Shown: piece by piece, positions 1-8,983 of the stretch
Numbering within the stretch: the stretch's first letter is position 1
Layout: every line of letters starts with the position of its first letter
Assembly (NCBI RefSeq): GCF_030996345.1
Contig: NZ_CP118747.1
Coordinates: 543,501 to 607,500, forward strand
DNA length: 64,000 nucleotides
Direction of reading: 5' to 3'
Source: Acidithiobacillus sp. AMEEHan
Lineage (GTDB): Bacteria; Pseudomonadota; Gammaproteobacteria; Acidithiobacillales; Acidithiobacillaceae
The notes under the pieces: generated by a model
Database searches by the model: none
Told to the model about the DNA's origin: nothing
The model's input: the letters and a program-made list of their open reading frames with translations, nothing else
Made by a program: the position numbers and the translations under genes

Positions 1-150
1 CGTGATACCTTGACCGGCCTCAAGGAAATCCTCGCCGCGCATTTCGATCTCCACGCGGATTTCCCCCGCGATCTGCCCTTCGTCATCCGCGAGACGGCGC
101 GCAAGTATCAGCATAGCATTGCTCAAGTCAGCGTCTGGCGGCGCCGTTAG
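1..150 (+). CDS. C-terminal fragment, probable SAM-dependent methyltransferase
   Basis: An open frame enters from the left edge and ends at TAG 148-150, giving 49 residues. The tail contains LPFVIRETARKYQ and ends in QVSVWRRR. That resembles the last strand and helix of class I SAM-dependent methyltransferases as I remember them. No catalytic part is visible, so the substrate cannot be named. It converges on waaA, whose stop lies 22 bases away. Codon use is GC-rich like its neighbours. The family call is tentative, but the reading frame itself is convincing. Confidence 0.4.
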   Translation, partial: RDTLTGLKEILAAHFDLHADFPRDLPFVIRETARKYQHSIAQVSVWRRR

Positions 151-172
151 CCTGCAGGATCGCAGCCAGCTT

Positions 173-1423
173 TCATAGACGTTCTTCGATGGCCGCCAGG
201 GCGCGCGCGACGGGACCGCCCTGCTGCGCTTGCCAGGTGGCGGCACGTTCCCCCAAGGCGCGGGCCAGCTTGGGGGCGGCGAGATACTCGGCACTGTGGC
301 GCGTAGCTTCCTCGGCACTCGCCACTTGGCAGATGCCATCTGCCGCTTGCAGAGAACGCAGGGTGTCGAAAAAATTTTCCATGTGCGGTCCGACGATAAT
401 GGGCTTGCCCCAGGCAGCCGCTTCGATGGGATTGTGCCCCCCCCGCGCGACGAAACTTCCCCCTATCCACACCAGGTCCGCTGCGCCATAGAGGTCGATC
501 AGCTCGCCCAGGGTATCGACCAGATACACGGGATCGTCCGGTCCGGGAAACTGCCTCTGGCTGCGGCGCGACGCGGACAGCCCAATGCTGCGCAGTTGTT
601 CCGCCAAGGCGTCACCCCGCTCCGGATGGCGCGGAATCAGCACGAGCAGCAGCTGCGGTTCGATCTTGCGCAAGGTTGGCAACGAATTCCAAGCCAGCTC
701 CTCTTCGCCGGGATGGGTCGAGGCAAAGACCCAAACCCGCCTGCCGGCAAAGCGCTCCCGCCAGAGCGCGGCCCGCTCTCGCGAGCCGCTACCGATCTGC
801 AGGTCGAGCTTCATCTGCCCTTGTATGCGGACGTCGGTTGCGCCCAGCTCTGCGAAGCGCTGCGCGTCTTCCGAACTCTGCGCGCCAACCCAGTCCAGCC
901 CCGCGAGGGCCGGGGCAAAGAGTGAGGCAAAGCGGCGATACCCTGCCAACGAGCGCGCCGACAGGCGTCCGTTGAGAAGCATCATCGGAATCCCTCGTTG
1001 CCGCGCAGCACCAAGGAGACCAGGCCACAGTTCGGTCTCCATCAGTACCCCAAGGCGCGGCTGGCTACGTTCCAGGAAACGCTGCACCGCGCCGGGGAGG
1101 TCATAGGGGAGGTAGGCTTGTGCGACCATCCCCGACAACTCCCGTGCCAGCAACGTCCTCCCGGTCGGAGTCGTGCTAGTAACAAGGATCGGCAGATCGG
1201 GGTGCCGCTCACGCAACTGGCGGATCAACGGCAGGGCAGCCATCCCCTCCCCCACACTCACCGCATGGATCCAGAGGGGCCGATCCTGGCGCCGCGGCAC
1301 CCAGCCGAAGCGCTCCTGCCAATGGGCGCGATAGACCGGGCGGCGAAGAATCCGCTGCCAGGTGAAGAGCAAGAGCACCGGGGTGAGGAGCCAGGTGAGC
1401 AGGCGGTAGAGCTGCGGCATCAT
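173..1423 (-). CDS. waaA: 3-deoxy-D-manno-octulosonic acid (Kdo) transferase
   Basis: A protein of about 416 residues that transfers Kdo from CMP-Kdo onto the lipid A precursor at the inner membrane, the first step of core assembly. The N-terminus has one hydrophobic anchor (LYRLLTWLLTPVLLL). Next come the family segments HAVSVGE, TSTTPTG and ETELWPG, and the C-terminal nucleotide-sugar domain with GGSF and GGHNPIEAA. I start it at ATG 1423, whose ATGA overlaps the stop of the upstream phosphatase-like gene. The longer open frame adds 15 residues that lack family character. It is the last gene of the minus-strand LPS operon. Whether it adds one or two Kdo units cannot be read from the sequence. 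Confidence 0.93.
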   Translation of the reverse strand: MMPQLYRLLTWLLTPVLLLFTWQRILRRPVYRAHWQERFGWVPRRQDRPLWIHAVSVGEGMAALPLIRQLRERHPDLPILVTSTTPTGRTLLARELSGMVAQAYLPYDLPGAVQRFLERSQPRLGVLMETELWPGLLGAARQRGIPMMLLNGRLSARSLAGYRRFASLFAPALAGLDWVGAQSSEDAQRFAELGATDVRIQGQMKLDLQIGSGSRERAALWRERFAGRRVWVFASTHPGEEELAWNSLPTLRKIEPQLLLVLIPRHPERGDALAEQLRSIGLSASRRSQRQFPGPDDPVYLVDTLGELIDLYGAADLVWIGGSFVARGGHNPIEAAAWGKPIIVGPHMENFFDTLRSLQAADGICQVASAEEATRHSAEYLAAPKLARALGERAATWQAQQGGPVARALAAIEERL

Positions 1424-2100
1424 TCCCGGCGCAAGATCCGATCCGTCAACCAGTCGAGACGGTACCAAGGGCGAAAGCTAGCCAGGATTTCCTCTCGATC
1501 GTATTCCATCTCTACCCAGGAACGCAGACTCATCCCTGGCTTTTGTGTCAGTTCCGCCACGGCGCGCTCAAAAAACCAGTCCAGGATCCCGGTGTTGGCA
1601 TGGCGAATGTGTCCATAGGGCCAAAGGCGCAGCTGTGCGCGGGCTTCGGTGAGCGGCACGGCATAGCGCTGGTGCAGCAGCAAGGTGGCGATGAAGCCGG
1701 CCCGATCCGCTCCCGACTTGCAGTGCACGAGCAGACGGGGGGGAAGCGTGGGAATCTGGTCGAGGAAGCGCAGCAGTGGCTCGCGACGTGGCAAATCGCG
1801 GGAACCAAAACCGTGGATGGGTAGATGCTGAATACCAAGGGCATCGCAGGCATCCTGCTCGAGGCGAAAGTGCGGCTCCGATGGCGCGGGTGCACGAATG
1901 TTGAGGATGGCGTCGAAACGGTGCGCCTCCTGCCAGCGCCGTATCTGCCAGGGGGCAGGCTGGGCAGAGCGAAAGAGTCCGGGGGCCACCTCGTGCAGAT
2001 TGGCATAGAAGAGTTCGCGGAAGACGCCGTGATCGGTCCAGAACTGGTGGCGACGGAAGCGCCGGGTTTCTGCGCGGCTCAGGGCACTGCCAGAGTTCAT
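1420..2100 (-). CDS. Dual-specificity/tyrosine phosphatase-like protein in LPS operon
   Basis: A 226-residue protein. The cysteine phosphatase signature HCKSGADR lies at residues 126-133, with the Cys and Arg of the CX5R motif intact. An upstream FRSAQPAP segment is typical of the family that includes bacterial phosphatases such as those acting on lipid-linked or sugar phosphates. I see no signal peptide or membrane segment. The start at 2100 is chosen because its ATGA overlaps the waaC stop; the longer frame adds 21 low-complexity residues. It sits between waaC and waaA with overlaps on both sides, so it is translated together with the core enzymes. A role in LPS sugar-phosphate handling or its regulation is inferred. 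The substrate is unknown. Confidence 0.75.
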   Translation of the reverse strand: MNSGSALSRAETRRFRRHQFWTDHGVFRELFYANLHEVAPGLFRSAQPAPWQIRRWQEAHRFDAILNIRAPAPSEPHFRLEQDACDALGIQHLPIHGFGSRDLPRREPLLRFLDQIPTLPPRLLVHCKSGADRAGFIATLLLHQRYAVPLTEARAQLRLWPYGHIRHANTGILDWFFERAVAELTQKPGMSLRSWVEMEYDREEILASFRPWYRLDWLTDRILRRE

Positions 2101-3143
2101 GGGGCCGCCAGCAATGGGGCCAGAGCCGCCCAGACTCTCTCGGGTAACAGACTTTCCTGGCATGGAATCGGCTCTTCTGGCGTGGCGATGCGCCGGCAGC
2201 GGGTACTACCGCAAGGCGCGCAGGATTCCGCGGACTGCAAAACCGTGATCTGCCGCGATGCCTGCTCTGGCGCCGTCGGACCATAGAGGGTGACGCCCGG
2301 CAGCCCGAGGGCAGCGGCCAAGTAGGAAAGCCCCGTATCCATGCCTACAAAGGCCCGCGCCGCAACCATGATTCTGCCCAAATCCTCCAGGTTCAGTGTT
2401 GGCAGGGCTTGCACATTCGGCGCCGCCATGGTGATGGATTCTACGCGAAGCCTCTCCCGCTCGTCGACGGCGGGTAACAGCAGCCGATAGCCAATCTCCC
2501 CCAGACGCTGCGCCAGGCGGACCCAATGATTTGCGGGCCACTCCTTGTTCTGCCAGGCGCGGGAAGTGGCATGAAAGCCCAGTACAAAAGGGGTACTCTG
2601 GCGCAGGGTTTCGATGCCTGCGGCTGCCGGCCCACGCCAGCGCTCGATCTGGCTGGCCAAACCATAATCCGCCGCACCCGCCGGACGCGGATAGGCGAAA
2701 ACCTGGGCAAAGAGCTCGCGATTACGCTGGATTGCCGTCGGTCCCCAAGGGACGACATGACGCTGCCCATAGAGATAACTGGCCAAGGGCTCGCGGGCGC
2801 TGCGCGTCGAAAGGCCCGCCACCCTCGCCCCGGCAAGGTGGGCTAGAAATGCACTTTTGTAGAGGCCTTGGCTGTCCAGTGCCAGGTCATAGGCCTCGGC
2901 GCGCAGCTCCCGCCGCAGTCGCCCCACGGCGCGCAGCAGTTCCTTCCCTCCCCGCGGGCGCTGGCGCAGGGAAAATTCCCAGCTCCGGCGCACGACTGGG
3001 TGCCAGGAAGCCACTGGCGCAAAGGCCGGCTCGATGAGCCAGTCGAGCAACACATCCCCCCGCGCCGCCTGCAGATCCGTCAGCGCCGGCAGGGTATGCA
3101 GCACGTCGCCGAGGGAACTCAGGCGGACGAGGAGAACTTTCAT
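2097..3143 (-). CDS. waaC: ADP-heptose:LPS heptosyltransferase I
   Basis: A 348-residue GT9 enzyme that would add the first L-glycero-D-manno-heptose to Kdo of the inner core, in the cytoplasm. It begins MKVLLVRLSSLGDVLHTLPAL, the typical heptosyltransferase start with the SSLGD loop. The C-terminal donor domain has FVGMDTGLSYLAAALG and LYGPTAPEQ. ATG 3143 overlaps the stop of the upstream GT2 gene by ATGA. The longer in-frame extension is dense with Arg and Pro and looks non-coding. A CAPCG cysteine segment near the C-terminus also occurs in this family. WaaC fits better than WaaF because of the PTAPE motif and the direct link to waaA. Confidence 0.88.
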   Translation of the reverse strand: MKVLLVRLSSLGDVLHTLPALTDLQAARGDVLLDWLIEPAFAPVASWHPVVRRSWEFSLRQRPRGGKELLRAVGRLRRELRAEAYDLALDSQGLYKSAFLAHLAGARVAGLSTRSAREPLASYLYGQRHVVPWGPTAIQRNRELFAQVFAYPRPAGAADYGLASQIERWRGPAAAGIETLRQSTPFVLGFHATSRAWQNKEWPANHWVRLAQRLGEIGYRLLLPAVDERERLRVESITMAAPNVQALPTLNLEDLGRIMVAARAFVGMDTGLSYLAAALGLPGVTLYGPTAPEQASRQITVLQSAESCAPCGSTRCRRIATPEEPIPCQESLLPERVWAALAPLLAAP

Positions 3144-3907
3144 CTGCGCTCCGCCTGGAGCATTTCCCGGGCCATGGCATACTTCATGAACGCTCCCAGG
3201 GCGTTGGTCCCGGCGATGGCGGCACCATCCACACCATCGAGAAGGCCCAGGCGGAAGACATACCCGCGGAGAAACGCCGCCAGGCCGTGGGAGATCGGGG
3301 CGTGGGCGGCGATTGGCCGCCCTCGAGCTACCAATTTTTCTGCGCTCAACTGCGCGTAGCGCTGCATTTTTTGCAAAAGTTGCTGATACGTCTCGTAGGA
3401 GTAGTGATCCAGGGCCAAGACGCCCAGCTCTGCCGTCGGCCCAACGCAATGCCAGGACTCATGCACCGCCTCCGACAGATCATAGCTGCCGTGGCGACGA
3501 TCGAAGAGGCGCAGCACCCGATCCCCTGCCCAATCGCCGTGGCGGATGCGCTTGCCGTGGAAGTAGCTGCAGCGACGCAAGAAGTACGCGCCGGCATCCG
3601 GCCCTGTACGCAGGAGCTCGACAATGGCCTCCCGCCCCTGGGCGCGCAGAACTTCATCGGCATCGAGCATGAGAATCCAATCGTTGCCTGCCGCCTCCAC
3701 GGCAAACTGCCGCTGCGCCGCAAAACCGCACCAAGGATGTTGCAGAACCCGCGCCCCATGGCTTGCGGCCACCGTCGTCGTAGCGTCACGGGAACCGCCA
3801 TCCACCACCAGGATCTCGTCGGCAACAGCAACGCTGCTGCGCAGGGAGCGATCCAAGGCAGCGGCGCAATCTTGCGCCACATACACCAAGGACAGCTTTA
3901 TCGTCAT
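3140..3907 (-). CDS. GT2 glycosyltransferase, WaaE/KdtX-like
   Basis: A 255-residue family 2 glycosyltransferase. The N-terminal GT-A fold shows LSLVYVAQD, EILVVDGGSRD and the metal-binding LDADE. An internal FAAQRQFAVE stretch is characteristic of the WaaE-like LPS core glucosyltransferase group. The C-terminal part, with HAPISHGLAAFLRGY and a following hydrophobic stretch, resembles the membrane-associated tail of that group. ATG 3907 overlaps the end of the repaired waaL frame by ATGA. It likely adds a hexose to inner-core heptose; this is inferred from family and position. The sugar and linkage are unknown. Confidence 0.8.
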   Translation of the reverse strand: MTIKLSLVYVAQDCAAALDRSLRSSVAVADEILVVDGGSRDATTTVAASHGARVLQHPWCGFAAQRQFAVEAAGNDWILMLDADEVLRAQGREAIVELLRTGPDAGAYFLRRCSYFHGKRIRHGDWAGDRVLRLFDRRHGSYDLSEAVHESWHCVGPTAELGVLALDHYSYETYQQLLQKMQRYAQLSAEKLVARGRPIAAHAPISHGLAAFLRGYVFRLGLLDGVDGAAIAGTNALGAFMKYAMAREMLQAERR

Positions 3908-5096
3908 CCCTGCCCCCTTGCCGGCCAACGTGCCAGCAACGGCATGCCCGCGAAGAGGGCGATATTGACCGCATCGGCGTAGCCCCAGCTCAGGGAATCG
4001 AAAAGACCGCCAATCACGTAAATGGCAAAGTAACTCAAGACGAACCAACCCTGGGGGAGAAGCGCGCTCGCCAGGACTCTCGACCAATTGCCCACAGAAC
4101 CCATAGGAAAAGAGCTAGGCCGATGATACCCAGGCTTGCGGCCTCACTCAGAAAACTGTTGGCAGCGGTATTCATGATGAAGCCGGGAGTGGCAGGAAGG
4201 AGATGCTGCGCCTGCAGCTGTAGAACAGCGGGGTAGAAGTCGCCGGTACCCACTCCAAAGATCGGGTGCAGCCAGAACAGCAATGCGCCACCCCACATGG
4301 CAACGAGACGAATTCCCCAGCTCGTCTTCACGTCCGCCTGCGCCGGGGAAAAGCTCACCAGTTCGTGCACACCAACCATCAGATGTTGGCGGACTTCTGG
4401 AATCGCAAGCAACAGCATTGCACCCAGAAATCCGACGAGGGGCAAGGCCCAGCGCCAACGCCCGGGGTAAAGCAAAAACAGGGCAACGGGCAGCAGCAAG
4501 ACCAGAAGCACCTGACCCGAACGCCCCGGCGTCAACGCCATCTGCGTCAACAACAGAAAAATCAGCAGCCAATTGACTGAGCGCGAGAAGTTCCACTGCA
4601 TTTTCTGGTCATAGACGAGCCAGAGAACGGCATGGGCGATGACCAGAGACAGGAAAATATGATCGCAGAAGCCGGTATAGGGAATCCAATCGGTATTGTG
4701 CCAAGGCAGGATTTTCCAGGTCATGAGAAAGGCCAATGCTTCGTTTACCAGAATCCCCGCCAGAAACCAGCGAATCACCCACTTTACCCAGCGCTCCTGC
4801 CAAGGTAGCGTTGCACCGATGAAGGCAAAGATGGCATCGAAGGTGGAGACGAAGACCTTCTGTCCAAAGAACATATTGCTCGTCCATAGGAGACCAATGG
4901 CGGTCCAGGCCATCAGCAGCAGCCAGGGCAGCCACCAGCTGCGCTCCCCAATCGAGCGCCAGTTGCGCCAGTGACCACTGAACCCATAGGCAAGCAATAA
5001 CAAACCCATGGCAATGCCGGATCCCGCGGTACTTAGGGGGAAGAAGAACAGCGGTAAGGCGTAAAAGCTGAATAGCCAGGGATCGGGGATGCGCAT
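3904..5096 (-). CDS. waaL: O-antigen ligase, frameshifted (one base missing in a G/C run)
   Basis: A polytopic membrane protein of the Wzy/WaaL family that joins O-antigen from undecaprenyl diphosphate to the lipid A core on the periplasmic face. The first frame (5096 down to 4035) has many hydrophobic segments, with ALTPGRSG, HPIFGVGTGDF and AANSFLSEAASLG, and then stops after WRARFSPRVGSS. The last membrane segments and IGGLFDS lie one frame over, ending at 3904. Adding one base to the five-G run at 4053-4057 (five C in the coding sense) joins them into about 397 residues, a normal length for the family. The C-terminal end then overlaps the next gene by ATGA. This is either a true mutation or a homopolymer sequencing error. 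Confidence 0.8.
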
Positions 5097-5105
5097 AGTG
5101 TTCTC

Positions 5106-6188
5106 TCAAAGAATGGACAGCAATTTGCACGAGGCATCGAGCAGAATTTCCTGGGAGGGCTCGACCAGAATCTTCAACTTGTCAGACTGATGATAATGTG
5201 CAGGGTTAGGCCAGCGGAACAGGACGATGGTCGGCCGGCCAAGAGCGACACTCATGTGGTAGGGGCCAGAATCGCTGGAGACAAAAAGATCGCAGCTATC
5301 GATGATGCCGCTCAAAAGACCGAGGGATCCGGTACCAGCGAGATTCTCGATTGCTGATTCTCCCCAGCGTTGACGGTATCCGTGTACGAATTCTTCATTG
5401 ATGGCCCACTCGTTTGGGGCACCCGTGAGCAGCATCTGGAAGGGACGCAACTGCATCAGTTTTCCGAAGCTCTCGATCAGAAGATTAAGGGAAGGTCTTT
5501 TGGCCGCGGCGTCCGGGGTTCCGCAACCGATGTTCAAGCCCACCCTCGGCATCCCAGAAATCCGCGGATTCCGCTGCTGCCAGTCACGTCCTTCCGTGCC
5601 TACCTGCAAACAAATCTGCTGTCCCGCGCGCTCTATCCCCAGCGCCGAGAGCGCGGCAAAATCCCGCTCGGTGTAGTCCATTGGCCAAGACAAAGCGCGC
5701 TCCCGGGCATAGCGCTCTAAAGACGGACCGGCATAGTCATACAAGAGCCCACGTCCTGGTACTTGGGCCACCCCGACGGTCACCGCGTGTGAACTCCAAC
5801 GGCGCAGATACCGCGTCGCAATCGTGGTCTCGATACCATGCGGCTCATGGTCGATGATCAAGTCCGGCTGGATTTCCTGGCCAAGGCGACGCAATTCCGG
5901 CAGCAATGATCGCCAGCCTTTCGGCCCCACCCCCCGCATTCCGGCAAAGCGGCCCTCCCTGAGGGGTAAGAAATGGGCGCTACTGAGCAAGTGGTGTTCG
6001 GCAATCAGTTCCTCGCTGGGGTAGCCTGGCCAGCGAGTGAGAAAAAACAGATGCAGTTCTGCCTGTGGCCAATGCCTTTTGAGGGCCGCCCAAGCTGCAG
6101 AACTGCGCAGAATGTCGCCAATGCCGGCACTATGGGACTTGATGAGCAGGATACGCCGGGGATGGCTGGGAAGGGGGCGGCGCAACAT
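5106..6188 (-). CDS. GT9 heptosyltransferase-family glycosyltransferase
   Basis: A 360-residue family 9 glycosyltransferase. The N-terminal RILLIKSHSAGIGDILRSS resembles the acceptor-side loop of heptosyltransferases. The C-terminal donor domain has VGLNIGCGTPD, MLLTGAPNE and FVSSDSGPYHMSVALGRPT, matching the conserved DSG and GxPT positions. It probably adds heptose or another sugar to the outer part of the core, in the cytoplasm. It lies 9 bases before waaL and 1 base after the GT4 gene. The N-terminal KSHSAGIGD is unusual against the common SSLGD and suggests a diverged acceptor. I would not call it waaF without a search. Confidence 0.78.
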   Translation of the reverse strand: MLRRPLPSHPRRILLIKSHSAGIGDILRSSAAWAALKRHWPQAELHLFFLTRWPGYPSEELIAEHHLLSSAHFLPLREGRFAGMRGVGPKGWRSLLPELRRLGQEIQPDLIIDHEPHGIETTIATRYLRRWSSHAVTVGVAQVPGRGLLYDYAGPSLERYARERALSWPMDYTERDFAALSALGIERAGQQICLQVGTEGRDWQQRNPRISGMPRVGLNIGCGTPDAAAKRPSLNLLIESFGKLMQLRPFQMLLTGAPNEWAINEEFVHGYRQRWGESAIENLAGTGSLGLLSGIIDSCDLFVSSDSGPYHMSVALGRPTIVLFRWPNPAHYHQSDKLKILVEPSQEILLDASCKLLSIL

Positions 6189-6189
6189 A

Positions 6190-7275
6190 TCAGGCTATCG
6201 ACCTTGGGGCCTCAACAGAACGCAGAAATTCCTCGGCAACCCTCTGCGCGGCAAAACGCTGCACGAAGACCGGTCCCTCCTCGGCCAGACGGGTTCGCAT
6301 GGCAAGGTCTTGGGCGAGGGCGAGAATGGCCTCGCGCCATGCCCCAACTTCGCCGGGGGGCAGGAGGAGGCCAGATTTGCCCGGCGCAAAGGCCTCAGGG
6401 ATGCCGCCGATCTCAGCCCCGAGTACCGGCAAGCCAGCAGCCTGGGCCTCCACCAGCACCCGCCCAAAGGTATCGGGCTCAACGGAAGGAAGAGCCAAGG
6501 CATCCATGGCGCCGTACCAAGGCGTCACGGCATCAGTCCAACCCAGTAAATGCTGCCAAGGCTTTCCTGCCAGATACTGACGGAATTCCGCCTCGTGCGC
6601 GCCACCACCGATCCACAGACCATGGATGCGCGAGTCCTGCTCGTGGGCGGCATCGATGGCATCGGCCAGGGTAAAAATCCCTTTGCCGCGATGCCAGGCC
6701 CCCACATAGCCGAGCAGAAAAACCTCATCGCCGATGCCGAGCTCCGCCCGCCGCGCTTCCCGCGCCCCCGATGGCGGGACGAAATCCGCAAGCCGCACGG
6801 GGTTGGGTAGATATTCCACCCGTGCTGCAGGAATGCCCTGGGCCCGCAAGCGCTGCTGCAGGTACCGGGAGATGGCCACGAGGCGCAGCGGCCAATGGGA
6901 GAGGAGCCAGCGGGTACTGGGGCGTAGGCGCAGATCCATGTGCCGGAACAGCAGCAAGGGAATACGGTGCAGACGACTGAGCAGCGCCAAGGGCCAATAT
7001 TCCTTGCTGAAACTGCCCACCAGCAGCTGCGGCCGCAGCTGCCGCAAGGCTCGATCCAGGGCAGCGATACCGCGCGGATCGGCACTGTTGTGGAAGATAC
7101 CGGGATGCAACTGCACTGGCGAAGCCGCAAGCGCCGCCGCGATCTTGCCTTGGGGATGGACTAGTGCGTGGCATTCCACCCCCTGCCCGGCGAGGGCGCG
7201 CAGCAGGGTGATCATGTGGGTCTCGGTGCCACCGCCACCGGGGTTGGTTCCCACCCAGAGCAGTGGCCCCCTCAT
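6190..7275 (-). CDS. GT4-family glycosyltransferase
   Basis: A GT-B fold glycosyltransferase of about 361 residues. The N-terminal VGTNPGGGGTETHM is the glycine-rich acceptor loop. The C-terminal domain has LGYVGAWHRGKG, then LALPSVEPDTFGRVLVEA, the family's E-x7-E-like catalytic segment, and GGIPEAF. I prefer ATG 7275 because GAAGAGG lies 7-13 bases upstream. An ATG at 7299 would add eight residues, but its spacing to a ribosome site is poor. It is one of several sugar transferases in this minus-strand cluster and likely builds the outer core or O-unit. Donor and acceptor are unknown. Confidence 0.8.
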   Translation of the reverse strand: MRGPLLWVGTNPGGGGTETHMITLLRALAGQGVECHALVHPQGKIAAALAASPVQLHPGIFHNSADPRGIAALDRALRQLRPQLLVGSFSKEYWPLALLSRLHRIPLLLFRHMDLRLRPSTRWLLSHWPLRLVAISRYLQQRLRAQGIPAARVEYLPNPVRLADFVPPSGAREARRAELGIGDEVFLLGYVGAWHRGKGIFTLADAIDAAHEQDSRIHGLWIGGGAHEAEFRQYLAGKPWQHLLGWTDAVTPWYGAMDALALPSVEPDTFGRVLVEAQAAGLPVLGAEIGGIPEAFAPGKSGLLLPPGEVGAWREAILALAQDLAMRTRLAEEGPVFVQRFAAQRVAEEFLRSVEAPRSIA

Positions 7276-7302
7276 CCCGCTTGCCTCTTCACCCAGCATC
7301 CT

Positions 7303-8025
7303 TCAAGGCCGCGGGCGATCTTCATAGCGGGTCCAGAGCTGCAGTGGCAATACATGGGGAAGATGGTGTCCGCCCACGGTAATGCGCGGCAAGGTAAGGA
7401 GATCATCGCCAATCCGCGCCCGGCCCCGGCGCGTACTCACCGCCGCTCGGAACGCACTTTTGGCAACCAGATCCCTCTCCCGCGTACCCCATTCGCCATA
7501 GGGATAGCAAAAACTCCCCAGCTCCCGGCCCAACAAGTCTTCCAAGTCTTGCTTGCTACCAGCAATCTCCGTCTCGGCCTCGCGAGCAGACAGAGCAGGC
7601 AGATGGACATGCGCACGGGTATGAGCGCCGACTTCCATCCCGGCATCCGCCCATTGCCGCAGCTCCGCAATCGTCATCAAGGGCTTCTCGACCCCAAGCT
7701 CGGCAGCATCCCATCGATTGTGCGCACCCAAGGCACCAGACACCACAAAGCAGGTCGCGCTGAAGCCCCGCTGCTGCAGGACCGGCAGGGCATGCTCGAG
7801 ATTATCGCGATAGCCATCATCAAAGGTAATGACCGCGATTTTCCCCACGCGCTCGCCGCGCAGGTAGGGCATGGCATCTGCTAGGGACAGGCCACGATAC
7901 CCCGCCCAAGCCAAGAGGGCCATCTGCCGGGCAAAACGCCGCGGCGAAACGTAGAGACCGCGCAGGCGCACCCGTGGCGGCGCGTGCTTGATGTTGTGAT
8001 ACATCAGGATCGGGATGGCGGGCAT
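7303..8025 (-). CDS. Polysaccharide deacetylase (NodB/CE4 domain)
   Basis: A 240-residue CE4 domain protein. It starts ILMYHNI and has the metal-binding TFDDGYRDN (Asp 69-70), the histidine motif GAHTRAHVHL, and CYPYGEW for the third conserved block. These are the zinc and catalytic positions of NodB-type deacetylases. I see no signal peptide, so it may act in the cytoplasm or on a lipid-linked sugar at the membrane. The next gene is a GT2 enzyme resembling polyprenyl-phosphate sugar transferases, 1 base away. A pair that transfers and then N-deacylates a sugar, as ArnC and ArnD do, is possible. That link is inference only. Confidence 0.85.
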   Translation of the reverse strand: MPAIPILMYHNIKHAPPRVRLRGLYVSPRRFARQMALLAWAGYRGLSLADAMPYLRGERVGKIAVITFDDGYRDNLEHALPVLQQRGFSATCFVVSGALGAHNRWDAAELGVEKPLMTIAELRQWADAGMEVGAHTRAHVHLPALSAREAETEIAGSKQDLEDLLGRELGSFCYPYGEWGTRERDLVAKSAFRAAVSTRRGRARIGDDLLTLPRITVGGHHLPHVLPLQLWTRYEDRPRP

Positions 8026-8026
8026 C

Positions 8027-8983
8027 TCAGGGCTTTTCGGGCACCCGACGGCGTATCACGTAGGTCGTCTTCCCCTGCCCTTCGAAATAGATGCGCGACA
8101 GCATCTCGGCGACGATGCCGGTGTTGAGGAACTGCAGCCCGGCAAGGAAGAAGAGCACCCCGGCAATGAGCATGGGCCGCCCGGAAATGGCGGCACCTTC
8201 GGCAAATTTATCGATGAAAAGATAGACCAGCATGCCGCTACCGATGAACAGGGAAAACAGCCCAATCACCCCGAAGAAATGCATGGGCCGCTGGCTGTAA
8301 CCCAGGAAAAATTTGACGAAAAGCAGATCCACCAGGACCCGGAAAGTGCGCGTGATGCCGTACTTGCTCTTGCCGGCCCGCCGCGGATGGTGCCGCACCG
8401 GGACCTCGACGATGCGATCGGTATAGGTGAGGGTCGAGAGCCAGGCAGGAATGAAACGATGCATCTCCCCATACAGACGCACCCCCTGCAGGACGGAGGC
8501 GCGGTAGGCCTTGAGGGTACAGCCATAGTCGTGCAAATGCACACCGGTGAGGCGGCGGATGAGGCGGTTGGCGATGCGTGAAGGGATTTTGCGCAGCAGC
8601 AGACCATCCTGCCGGTTCTTGCGCCAGCCGGCTACCACATCGAGATTTTCCGCCAGCAAACGTTGTGCGAGGGGCAGGATATCTTGCGGGTCGTTCTGCA
8701 GATCGGCATCGAGGGTGACGATGACCTCGCCCCGCGCGGCGTCGATGCCCGCCTGCATCGCTGCCGTCTGGCCAAAATTGCGCTGCAGATGGATGATCGT
8801 CAGTACCTCTGGCCATTCCGCCTGGGCGCGATCGAGGGCGGCGGCGCTACCATCACGGCTGCCATCGTCGACAATGATGACCTCGACATTGGCATCAGCC
8901 AATGCGGCACGCAGGGCGGCTACCAAGGGCTCGACATTGTCGATTTCGTTGTAGAGCGGGATGACGACAGACAATTCAGGCAT
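8027..8983 (-). CDS. GT2 glycosyltransferase, polyprenyl-phosphate type (ArnC/DPM1-like)
   Basis: A 318-residue membrane-anchored family 2 glycosyltransferase. The GT-A domain has LSVVIPLYNE, VIIVDDGSRDGS, RNFGQTAAMQAG and the DXD motif TLDADLQNDP. Later come YGCTLKAYR and the basic RRAGKSKYG that precedes the membrane part. Two C-terminal hydrophobic hairpin segments follow (about residues 225-250 and 258-285). This arrangement is typical of enzymes that load a sugar onto undecaprenyl phosphate. ATG 8983 is chosen because it aligns with the family start (MPELSVVIPLYNE) and overlaps the upstream Nudix-TenI stop by 8 bases. The sugar is unknown. Confidence 0.85.
   Translation of the reverse strand: MPELSVVIPLYNEIDNVEPLVAALRAALADANVEVIIVDDGSRDGSAAALDRAQAEWPEVLTIIHLQRNFGQTAAMQAGIDAARGEVIVTLDADLQNDPQDILPLAQRLLAENLDVVAGWRKNRQDGLLLRKIPSRIANRLIRRLTGVHLHDYGCTLKAYRASVLQGVRLYGEMHRFIPAWLSTLTYTDRIVEVPVRHHPRRAGKSKYGITRTFRVLVDLLFVKFFLGYSQRPMHFFGVIGLFSLFIGSGMLVYLFIDKFAEGAAISGRPMLIAGVLFFLAGLQFLNTGIVAEMLSRIYFEGQGKTTYVIRRRVPEKP

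Noticed and set aside
2097-3449. Longer waaC start at 3449 adding about 100 residues
   Set aside because: The extra part is Arg/Pro-rich, overlaps the well-supported GT2 gene, and the family start MKVLLVRLSSLGD is at 3143.
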